Shown here: one piece after another, positions 1 through 4,726 of the stretch
Numbering within the stretch: the first letter of the stretch is position 1
Layout: every line of letters begins with the position of its first letter
Source of the DNA: an uncultured Erysipelotrichaceae bacterium
Lineage (GTDB): Bacteria > Bacillota_I > Bacilli_A > RF39 > UBA660
Length of the DNA stretch: 6,344 nt
NCBI GenBank assembly: GCA_902783435.1
Contig: CACZQV010000029.1
Location: 1 to 6,344 of the forward strand
Reading direction: 5' to 3'
Program-made: the position numbers and the translations under genes
Notes under the pieces: generated by a model
Told to the model about the DNA's origin: nothing
Seen by the model: only the letters and a program-made list of their open reading frames with translations
Database searches by the model: none

Positions 1-774
1 TTTAGAAATGAAATTACTCCAGGTAACTTTACTTTTAGAACTATTGAATTTGAACAAATGGAATATCAAACTTTCTGTAAAGAAGGAACTGACTCTGAAC
101 TTTATAATTTCTTTAAAGAATATGGTAAAAAGTATTATATGGACTTAGGAATATCTGAAGATAAGTTAAGATATCATGATCATGAAAAATTAGCTCATTA
201 CGCTAAAGAAGCTTGTGATATTGAATATAAGTATTGTTTTGGATGGGGAGAAGTTAATGGTACTCATAATAGAACTAATTTCGATTTAGGAAGACATCAA
301 GAATATTCTGGTACTTCACAAGAATATTTAGATCCTGAAACTAATGAAAAATTTATTCCATATATAATTGAATCTACTTATGGTTGTGATAGAACAACAC
401 TTGCTATATTAGATAATAGTTACTGTGAAGAAGAACTTGAAAATGGTGAAACAAGAGAAGTTATGAAGTTTATTCCATATTTAGCTCCTTATAAAGTATG
501 TGTTTTACCTTTAGCTAAAAAATATCATGGAGAAAAAGCTACTGAAGTATATAACATGTTATCTAAGCATTTTATGACTAGTTATGATGAAACTGGTTCT
601 ATTGGAAAACGTTATAGAAGAAGTGATGCGATTGGTACTCCATGGTGTATTACAGTAGATGATGAAACTATTAATAATGGTACTGTTACTGTTAGAGATA
701 GAGATACAATGGAACAAATTACTTTAAAATTAGATGAAGTAGTTAGTTATGTAGAAGAAAGAATTAAGTTTTAA
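1..774 (+). CDS. glyQS: Glycyl-tRNA synthetase, single-chain (dimeric) type, 3' part; 5' end outside window
   Basis: Class II aminoacyl-tRNA synthetase that charges tRNA-Gly in the cytoplasm. The frame is open from base 1, so the first in-frame ATG at 58 is internal and not the start. The visible 257 residues open in class II motif 2 (FRNEITPGNF, then EFEQME), which holds the ATP-binding Arg. Motif 3 follows at visible residues of about 125-135 (ESTYGCDRTTLAIL), where the Arg is again an ATP ligand. The last 100 or so residues, from LAPYKVCVLPLAKKYHGEKA onward, are the alpha/beta anticodon-binding domain. This is the alpha2-type enzyme, not the separate glyQ/glyS subunits of many Bacilli. One small oddity is FRTIEFEQ where I would expect FRTREFEQ. 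The stop TAA at 772-774 lies inside the downstream terminator stem. Identity is secure; roughly the N-terminal 40% is missing because of the window edge. Confidence 0.96.
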   Translation, partial: FRNEITPGNFTFRTIEFEQMEYQTFCKEGTDSELYNFFKEYGKKYYMDLGISEDKLRYHDHEKLAHYAKEACDIEYKYCFGWGEVNGTHNRTNFDLGRHQEYSGTSQEYLDPETNEKFIPYIIESTYGCDRTTLAILDNSYCEEELENGETREVMKFIPYLAPYKVCVLPLAKKYHGEKATEVYNMLSKHFMTSYDETGSIGKRYRRSDAIGTPWCITVDDETINNGTVTVRDRDTMEQITLKLDEVVSYVEERIKF

Positions 775-785
775 TTCTTTTTTTT
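755..785 (+). terminator. Intrinsic terminator of glyQS, overlapping its stop codon
   Basis: A perfect 10-bp stem pairs AAAGAATTAA (758-767) with TTAATTCTTT (771-780) around a 3-nt loop, GTT. Eight T residues follow at 778-785. Bases 755-757 can also pair into the T tract through one G-U and two A-U pairs. The stop codon (772-774) is in the 3' arm, so ribosomes terminating on the mRNA would compete with hairpin formation. The stem is AT-rich, but its position and T tract fit an intrinsic terminator well. Confidence 0.75.
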
Positions 786-807
786 GTAAATTTACAAAAA
801 AAAGAAT
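774..807. repeat. 34-bp perfect palindrome just after glyQS
   Basis: Two 17-bp arms (774-790 and 791-807) are exact reverse complements with no spacer. The core is TTTGTAAATTTACAAA, flanked by T8 and A8 tracts. The T tract comes first on either strand, so by itself this is not a canonical intrinsic terminator. The left arm shares 774-785 with the upstream terminator, so the two hairpins cannot form together. It could be a cruciform, a dimeric-repressor operator upstream of the next promoter, or a by-product of terminator evolution. Function unknown. Confidence 0.6.
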
Positions 808-815
808 ATTAGTAG

Positions 816-845
816 TTGAAAAATATATATAAGATATATTATAAT
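816..845 (+). promoter_or_regulatory. Sigma-A-type promoter for the signal peptidase operon
   Basis: The -35 box is TTGAAA (816-821), followed by an 18-bp spacer and a perfect -10 TATAAT (840-845). Transcription should start near 852. It drives the two genes at 956-2808. No TG extension precedes the -10. Confidence 0.7.
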
Positions 846-851
846 TTTTAT

Positions 852-955
852 TAGAATAGGTGGTAGTGTAGGATAACTATACTAAATTTATTAGTGTGAT
901 AAAAAATATGTATATATATTATTAAATTAAAAAGAATAGTAATGAGGGGAATTTT
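852..955 (+). promoter_or_regulatory. 5' leader of the signal peptidase operon, about 104 nt, no recognised riboswitch
   Basis: From the predicted start near 852 to the ATG at 956. It holds a small hairpin: TAGTGTA (864-870) pairs with TATACTA (878-884), one G-U pair, around the loop GGATAAC. The rest is AT-rich (a TATATATATTATTAAATT-like stretch around 911-928). The Shine-Dalgarno site is GAGGGGA (944-950), 5 nt before the ATG. I see no convincing small ORF and no known riboswitch. The leader is longer than those of the other genes here, but no regulatory mechanism is evident. Confidence 0.35.
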
Positions 956-2104
956 ATGAAGATAAGAAGTTTAAAAAATTCTATTTTGTTGGTTGCAATT
1001 ATATCTTATGTAATATTTTATAAGTTATTTATATTTCAAAACTATATGAAATACTCTGAGATAATAAGTGCATCTTTTACAATTATTCTATTAGGAATTT
1101 CTATTGTATTTTTAGGATTTAGAAAAGATAAATCTACAGTTCTTAGTAAAAATGTAATGAGAGTTGTAATATTTTATCTATTTTTAGTGTTCTTTGTAAT
1201 GTATGGTTTGGGAATAATCGTAGGATTTTTAAAGAATGCTTATTCAAGAAGTTTATTTAATTTATTTGATAATATGTTTTCTCCAATAGTAATAATAATT
1301 GCTATAGAGTTATTTAGATATGTATTTATAAGTGCTAATAAGGATAAAAAAATAAGTGTTATATTATTAACTATTTTATTGATAGTATTTGAAATAGCAT
1401 TAAGCATACGTACTATTGATACTAAAGATTTGGCTTTATTATTTAATACTACAGCTACTGTTATATTACCAATAATATTTAAAAATATATTGATGAGTTA
1501 TATGACATATCATGTTGGATATAAGATTCCAATTGTATATAGATTAGTAATGGATACTTATATATTTATAGTTCCAATTATTCCTAATTTAGGTGATTAT
1601 GTTAATTCAATGATTTTAATATCATTACCAATATTGATTTATATTAGTTCGTTTACTATGATAGATGATAGAATTACAAGACCTGAACCTATCTTTAATA
1701 AAGCTAATTTTACAGCTTGGGATGTTCCAGTAACAATTATATTGATTACTTTGATAGCTTTAATTTCAGGATTCTTCCCACTATATATGATAGGTATTGG
1801 TTCTCAATCAATGGATCCTACTATTCATAAGGGTGATGCAGTAATACTTAAAAAGGTTACTGATAAAACAGAACTTAAAAAAGGTGATATTGTTGCTTAT
1901 AGTAATGGTAAGCTTATAATAGTTCATAGAATAGTTGATATAAAGAAGAATGGAAAAAATTTAACTTATATTACAAAAGGTGATAATAATAATGGAAATG
2001 ATCCAAGACCTGTTAGTAGGACTCAAGTAAAAGGAACAGTTCAATTTAAAATTCCAGTAATTGCATGGCCAACAGTATGGTTAACAGAATTATTTAATAG
2101 TTAG
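956..2104 (+). CDS. Polytopic membrane protein with C-terminal SipW/ER-type signal peptidase I domain
   Basis: A 382-residue membrane protein. Residues of about 280-382 form an S26B-type signal peptidase domain, which cleaves signal peptides on the outer face of the membrane. The nucleophile is Ser285 in SQSMDPT. The general base is His324 in VHRI (His instead of the Lys of ordinary bacterial LepB). The acidic motif is TKGDNN with Asp343, plus Asp349. The Ser-to-His spacing of 39 is typical of SipW and eukaryotic Sec11. Ahead of it are about nine hydrophobic segments, near residues 9-28, 36-54, 68-92, 108-126, 133-150, 160-180, 197-212, 217-233 and 258-281; the last is the usual helix before the catalytic Ser. 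B. subtilis SipW is only about 190 residues, so the first 250 are an extra domain I do not recognise. It is the first gene of an operon with the next CDS (SD overlap at its stop codon). The likely substrate is the SipW-type precursor at 3643-4449. The peptidase assignment is firm; the N-terminal function is unknown. Confidence 0.9.
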   Translation: MKIRSLKNSILLVAIISYVIFYKLFIFQNYMKYSEIISASFTIILLGISIVFLGFRKDKSTVLSKNVMRVVIFYLFLVFFVMYGLGIIVGFLKNAYSRSLFNLFDNMFSPIVIIIAIELFRYVFISANKDKKISVILLTILLIVFEIALSIRTIDTKDLALLFNTTATVILPIIFKNILMSYMTYHVGYKIPIVYRLVMDTYIFIVPIIPNLGDYVNSMILISLPILIYISSFTMIDDRITRPEPIFNKANFTAWDVPVTIILITLIALISGFFPLYMIGIGSQSMDPTIHKGDAVILKKVTDKTELKKGDIVAYSNGKLIIVHRIVDIKKNGKNLTYITKGDNNNGNDPRPVSRTQVKGTVQFKIPVIAWPTVWLTELFNS

Positions 2105-2115
2105 GAGATGTCAAA

Positions 2116-2808
2116 ATGAAAGATAATGTAAAAGGGTATATTTTAATAGGAGTTGCAGTTTTATCTGCAGTAGGTGGATATTTATTATATTCAGGAATGA
2201 TAAATGAAGATTTTCAAGGGTATTGGTATATTTGTGCAGCAGTTGGTGTTGTTGCATTAGGATTTGGTATTAAATTTATTATTGATACTAGTAGTCCAAC
2301 TAGAGTATACGAAAGTAATATTAGAAATATTTTAAATACTTTTGATTCTATTTTAGTTCAAAGTAATGCAGTACCTAAATTAGAAGGTAGAAATATTATT
2401 AATGTAGAATCTATTGATGATTTAGTAGATGCTCAATTAGAAATAAGAAAACCAATTTGTTATTATAAACAAACTGAGTCTTGTTCATTTGCTTTATTAG
2501 ATGATAAAGAAGCTTATATTTATATTGAAAAACTAAATCCAGATGTTGTTTCACCACTAGAAATAGAAATCAAAGAAAATAAATTAAAGAATAAGAGTCA
2601 AGAAGAAATGGATTCTGAAATGTTAAGAGATATTGAAAAAACTACTATTGTTAAGTTATCTAACAAGAAGAGTTATAAAGTATCTCCAATAAGAAAAGAT
2701 AAGAAAAAAGATGAAGAAGTAAAAGAAAAAAAATTTGAAATAGAAAAAGAAGATAAAAAAGAAGATAAAAAATCATTTGTAAAATCAGATGAAATAGAAA
2801 TATTATAA
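2116..2808 (+). CDS. Two-helix membrane protein with DUF5305-like cytosolic segment and charged tail
   Basis: A 230-residue protein. Two hydrophobic segments (about residues 6-27 and 36-56) form a hairpin with a short loop of about 8 residues, probably placing both ends in the cytosol. Residues of about 64-140 resemble, from memory of the family, the cytosolic part of DUF5305 proteins: YESNIRNILNTFDSILVQ, then VESIDDLVDAQLEIRKPI, then FALLDDKEAYIYIE. The large extracytoplasmic region normal in that family is absent. From about residue 150 on it is lysine/glutamate-rich and probably disordered (KDKKKDEEVKEKKFEIEKED and following). The SD AGGAGA (2103-2108) overlaps the TAG of the signal peptidase gene, with 7 nt to the ATG, indicating translational coupling. 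The link to DUF5305 is an inference by eye; DUF5305 proteins are, as I recall, often encoded beside SipW peptidases. No catalytic motif is visible; a scaffold or chaperone for the peptidase is possible. Confidence 0.75.
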   Translation: MKDNVKGYILIGVAVLSAVGGYLLYSGMINEDFQGYWYICAAVGVVALGFGIKFIIDTSSPTRVYESNIRNILNTFDSILVQSNAVPKLEGRNIINVESIDDLVDAQLEIRKPICYYKQTESCSFALLDDKEAYIYIEKLNPDVVSPLEIEIKENKLKNKSQEEMDSEMLRDIEKTTIVKLSNKKSYKVSPIRKDKKKDEEVKEKKFEIEKEDKKEDKKSFVKSDEIEIL

Positions 2809-2830
2809 AAGTACTTTTAGTACTTTTTTT
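2807..2830 (+). terminator. Intrinsic terminator of the signal peptidase operon
   Basis: The 8-bp stem AAAAGTAC (2807-2814) / GTACTTTT (2820-2827) encloses the loop TTTTA and runs into seven T residues (2824-2830). Its left arm starts inside the TAA stop codon (2806-2808). The T tract runs directly into an extended -10 promoter element. Confidence 0.8.
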
Positions 2831-2838
2831 GTTATAAT
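2830..2838 (+). promoter_or_regulatory. Extended -10 promoter fused to the upstream terminator
   Basis: TGTTATAAT matches the extended -10 (TG at 2830-2831, TATAAT at 2833-2838). No good -35 lies 16-18 bp upstream (the stem of the terminator is there). Transcription starting about 7 nt downstream (near 2845) would give a leader of only about 11 nt and leave the SD AGAGGTG (2844-2850) at the extreme 5' end of the mRNA. The gene may therefore also depend on readthrough. Confidence 0.55.
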
Positions 2839-2855
2839 AAACAAGAGGTGATATT

Positions 2856-3545
2856 ATGCCTATAATAGGTGTTGCGTTAAAATATAATAGTTTAGAGGAT
2901 GGTAGAGATATCTTATATTTAGGAGAAATGGTAAGGCGTATTTTTCAAAAAATTGGTTCTTTTATAGTACCAATAGTACCAGTACAAGATATAAATTATA
3001 ATTCAACTAAGTATAATGAATTTAATGAGTTGACTGAAAAAGAAAAAGATTTAATAGATAAATATTTGGATATGGTAGATGGAGTAGTATTTCCAGGTGG
3101 TTTTAAAGTTACTCCATATGATCAATATTTATTGGAAAGATGTATAGAAAGAGATATTCCAACTTTAGGAATATGTTTAGGTATGCAATTATTAAGTAAT
3201 TATAAGAGAGATTTTAAAGTAGAATTAAATGAAAGTAGTATTAATCATAATTATAAAGATGATAATACTAGATTGGCTCATAAGATTAAAATAAAGAAAG
3301 ATACACTTTTATATAAAATACTTGGACAAGATGAGATTTTTGTTAATAGTTATCATAAATATCATTGTTTAGAAAATGATAAAGTAATTAGTAATGCTTA
3401 TTCAGAAGATGGTTATATAGAAGGGGTAGAAGTTAGTAATAAGAAATTTGTTTTAGGAGTTCAATGGCATCCTGAAATAAGTTATGATTTTGATGATAAT
3501 TCTAAAAAAATATTAGATTATTTTATAAGTGTTTGTGGAAAATAA
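2856..3545 (+). CDS. Gamma-glutamyl-gamma-aminobutyrate hydrolase family (peptidase C26, class I glutamine amidotransferase fold)
   Basis: A 229-residue cytosolic hydrolase close to the family's usual length of about 230-255. The nucleophile is Cys107 in the elbow GICLGMQ. The other triad members are His205 and Glu207 in GVQWHPE. DGVVFPGGF (75-83) is the oxyanion-strand motif and VNSYHKYH (163-170) matches the conserved N-S-x-H segment of the family. All three triad residues are present, so it should be active. Family members hydrolyse gamma-glutamyl amides such as gamma-glutamyl-GABA (PuuD); some act on other gamma-glutamyl compounds, and the true substrate cannot be read here. No polyamine genes are nearby. 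The start is supported by SD AGAGGTG (2844-2850), 5 nt before the ATG. It sits alone between two transcription units and has no obvious link with the secretion genes on either side. Confidence 0.88.
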   Translation: MPIIGVALKYNSLEDGRDILYLGEMVRRIFQKIGSFIVPIVPVQDINYNSTKYNEFNELTEKEKDLIDKYLDMVDGVVFPGGFKVTPYDQYLLERCIERDIPTLGICLGMQLLSNYKRDFKVELNESSINHNYKDDNTRLAHKIKIKKDTLLYKILGQDEIFVNSYHKYHCLENDKVISNAYSEDGYIEGVEVSNKKFVLGVQWHPEISYDFDDNSKKILDYFISVCGK

Positions 3546-3576
3546 ACTTATATTTACGTAAATTTGTAAAGTTTAT
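3542..3576 (+). repeat. Hairpin at the end of the amidotransferase gene
   Basis: The arms ATAAACTT (3542-3549) and AAGTTTAT (3569-3576) are exact reverse complements and include the TAA stop (3543-3545). The 19-nt interior contains the perfect palindrome ATTTACGTAAAT (3552-3563). No T tract follows (GAAAAAGT comes next), so this is at best a weak or factor-assisted terminator, an mRNA 3' end stabiliser, or part of an operator for the next promoter. Confidence 0.4.
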
Positions 3577-3586
3577 GAAAAAGTAC

Positions 3587-3614
3587 TTGGTAATTTTAAA
3601 ATTTATGTTATAAT
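3587..3614 (+). promoter_or_regulatory. Promoter of the Cys-rich TasA-like gene
   Basis: The -35 is TTGGTA (3587-3592), followed by a 16-bp spacer and an extended -10 TGTTATAAT (TG 3606-3607, TATAAT 3609-3614). Transcription should start near 3621, giving a leader of about 22 nt with SD AAGGAGG (3629-3635). Together these are among the strongest initiation signals in the window, as expected for an abundant surface protein. Confidence 0.72.
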
Positions 3615-3642
3615 TAAATTGTAAAAATAAGGAGGATTTGTT

Positions 3643-4449
3643 ATGGAAAATCAAGAACAACTTAAAGAACAAAAGCAAAGAGGAAGAAAGTCAGCATCAT
3701 TATTATTATTACTAATTTTATTAGTAACTATTACAGTAGGTTTTGCAGTTTTATCTACTACACTTGCAATTAAAGGTTCTTCAACTATTAAAGGAGGTAC
3801 TGCTTGGTGTGTTGGTCCACAATGTGATGATCAATGTAAAGATGCAGAAAATCCAAGTTGTGGAATAATTGTATGTCCAGCTTCAGAAGATTGTGAGATC
3901 GTTGATTGTAATACACATCCAGATCATTGTACATGTGATTCAGTATCTAACACTTGTACTCCAGATCCAATTGATTGTAGTGTTACACCAGAAAAATGTA
4001 AAAAACCAAATTGTACTGTAACTGCTACAGAAGATTGTGTTTGTGCAGCTAGTGATATAAATTGTACACCTAATCCATTAATTTGGATGGATGGAGATAC
4101 TATTTACTTTGATCATACTTTAGAAAAACCAGGAGATGTATTTACATTTAATGCTAAATATGCAAATACTGGTGATATCGATGCAAAAGTAAAAAATCTT
4201 AACAAAACTGAAATGAATTCAACTGCACAACAATATATGACTTATTCTGTAACTTATGATGATGATTCAGCTATCGCTGTTGGTAATGAATTAGCTGCTG
4301 GTGCTTCTACTTATTACAAAGTAACAGTTGCTTATAAATCTACAGTTACTGAATTACCAGATGCTGCTACTTTAGCTTTAATTAACGAAACAGCTAGTGG
4401 ACGTCATGGTGCTTATTCATCATTTGAAGTTAACTATGAACAAAAATAA
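3643..4449 (+). CDS. Secreted TasA/camelysin-like protein with SipW-type signal peptide and 16-Cys block
   Basis: A 268-residue exported protein. Residues 1-18 are a charged n-region ending in KQRGRK. Residues 19-39 are hydrophobic, and GFAVLSTTLAIKGSSTIKG (33-51) is the pattern of signal peptides cut by SipW-type peptidases; I cannot fix the cleavage site, but it should lie near 35-42. Residues 56-141 hold all 16 cysteines of the protein, containing two diverged repeats. Residues 144-268 have alternating hydrophobic strands with YFDHTLEKPGDVFTFNAKYA, a T-G-D-I-D-A-K segment and YYKVTVAY, like the beta-sandwich of TasA-like and camelysin-like proteins, which form surface fibres or metallo-associated envelope proteins. 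The even number of Cys suggests disulfides outside the cell; metal binding is the alternative. SD AAGGAGG with 7-nt spacing fixes the start. Stop codons TAA, TAA and TGA follow in frame at 4447-4455. The likely processing enzyme is encoded at 956-2104. Export is well supported; fibre formation is inferred. Confidence 0.82.
   Translation: MENQEQLKEQKQRGRKSASLLLLLILLVTITVGFAVLSTTLAIKGSSTIKGGTAWCVGPQCDDQCKDAENPSCGIIVCPASEDCEIVDCNTHPDHCTCDSVSNTCTPDPIDCSVTPEKCKKPNCTVTATEDCVCAASDINCTPNPLIWMDGDTIYFDHTLEKPGDVFTFNAKYANTGDIDAKVKNLNKTEMNSTAQQYMTYSVTYDDDSAIAVGNELAAGASTYYKVTVAYKSTVTELPDAATLALINETASGRHGAYSSFEVNYEQK
3874..4080 (+). repeat. Two diverged Cys-rich repeats within the TasA-like protein
   Basis: Protein residues 78-110 and 112-146 share a cysteine pattern. 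Repeat 1 has C84-x4-C89-x6-C96-x-C98-x6-C105 followed by TPDPI. Repeat 2 has C119-x4-C124-x7-C132-x-C134-x6-C141 followed by TPNPL. The segments DHCTCDSVSNTCTPDP and EDCVCAASDINCTPNP align without gaps over 16 residues. The DNA copies have diverged too far to be a recent duplication. Five further cysteines (56, 61, 65, 73, 78) lie at or before the first repeat. Confidence 0.7.
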
Positions 4450-4469
4450 TAATGATTTATATAAAATAT

Positions 4470-4495
4470 AAAGACTAGTTATCTAGTCTTTTTTT
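4470..4495 (+). terminator. Intrinsic terminator of the TasA-like gene
   Basis: A perfect 9-bp stem AAAGACTAG (4470-4478) / CTAGTCTTT (4483-4491) with loop TTAT and a T tract at 4489-4495. This is the best terminator in the window. It isolates the secreted-protein gene from the infC operon. Confidence 0.9.
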
Positions 4496-4503
4496 GTTAT
4501 AAT
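4495..4503 (+). promoter_or_regulatory. Extended -10 element fused to the terminator; possible upstream infC promoter
   Basis: TGTTATAAT (TG 4495-4496, TATAAT 4498-4503) directly follows the T tract, the same arrangement as at 2830-2838. There is no recognisable -35. A transcript from here (near 4510) would run through the consensus promoter at 4547-4575 into the L20 leader, so it would be a second, weaker promoter if used at all. Confidence 0.4.
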
Positions 4504-4546
4504 AGTTATGGCGACAAAACAAGGATTAAAATAATAAAAAAAAGTG

Positions 4547-4575
4547 TTGACAAATAAGGCGTTTTAGCATAAAAT
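4547..4575 (+). promoter_or_regulatory. Consensus sigma-A promoter of the infC-rpmI-rplT operon
   Basis: Perfect -35 TTGACA (4547-4552), 17-bp spacer, -10 TAAAAT (4570-4575). Transcription should start near 4582. One mismatch to the -10 consensus makes this a strong promoter, as expected for ribosomal protein genes. Confidence 0.85.
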
Positions 4576-4581
4576 ATTACT

Positions 4582-4707
4582 AGTCGAGAAAAAAGGAAAG
4601 AGATTTATATCCACCTGACTGCGAATAGTGGTAGGTAAAAGGCCGAATTAAATAGTTTTATTTATTATGGTTTTTAAGCGGATATAAATTTTATATCTGC
4701 TTTTCTT
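4582..4707 (+). promoter_or_regulatory. L20-type leader (attenuator) of the infC operon
   Basis: The 126-nt leader between promoter and infC has the layout of the Firmicutes L20 leader, in which excess L20 promotes premature termination. ATTTATATCC (4603-4612) pairs perfectly with GGATATAAAT (4680-4689) and can extend to 12 bp with 4601-4602/4690-4691. That helix uses the left arm of the terminator (4676-4702), so the two are mutually exclusive, an antiterminator versus terminator switch. Between them is a region with ACCT (4613-4616)/AGGT (4633-4636) and a conserved-looking GCGAATAGTGG...AAAAGGCCGAA segment, the probable L20-binding part that mimics 23S rRNA. Pairings are read directly; L20 as the ligand follows from the operon and known family. 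Confidence 0.85.
4676..4707 (+). terminator. Attenuator terminator of the L20 leader
   Basis: An 11-bp stem pairs 4676-4686 (AAGCGGATATA) with 4692-4702 (TATATCTGCTT), one G-U pair at 4680/4698, loop AATTT. It is followed by the interrupted T run TTTTCTT (4701-4707). It sits just before the infC Shine-Dalgarno site and competes with the long-range helix of the leader. Confidence 0.8.
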
Positions 4708-4713
4708 ATTTAT

Positions 4714-4720
4714 GGAGGTG
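4714..4720 (+). promoter_or_regulatory. Shine-Dalgarno site that fixes the infC start at AUC 4727
   Basis: GGAGGTG at 4714-4720 is a near-perfect anti-SD match. An in-frame ATG at 4712-4714 overlaps it and has no SD of its own, and the in-frame GTG at 4718 lies within it. The only initiator at proper distance (6 nt) is the ATC at 4727. Confidence 0.8.
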
Positions 4721-4726
4721 TTAGAT

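Noticed and set aside
58..60. ATG at 58 as start of the first gene
   Set aside because: The frame is open to base 1 and encodes class II motif 2 upstream of this ATG, so it is an internal Met of glycyl-tRNA synthetase.
905..930. TATATATATTATT stretch as a second promoter for the signal peptidase gene
   Set aside because: No acceptable -35 lies at the right distance, and -10-like strings are expected in such AT-rich sequence.
852..955. Riboswitch or T-box in the leader of the signal peptidase operon
   Set aside because: Only one 7-bp hairpin is present, with no terminator/antiterminator pair and no conserved motif I recognise.
3542..3576. Hairpin after the amidotransferase as a standard intrinsic terminator
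   Set aside because: No T tract follows it and the stem has a 19-nt interior, so I list it only as a hairpin.
4508..4534. Eight-codon ORF (MATKQGLK) starting 4 nt after the TATAAT at 4498-4503
   Set aside because: No SD, too close to the -10 to be within a normal transcript, and an ORF of this length is expected by chance.
4712..4714. ATG at 4712 as the infC start
   Set aside because: It overlaps the Shine-Dalgarno site, has no SD of its own and lies just after the attenuator T run; AUC at 4727 fits spacing and family N-terminus.
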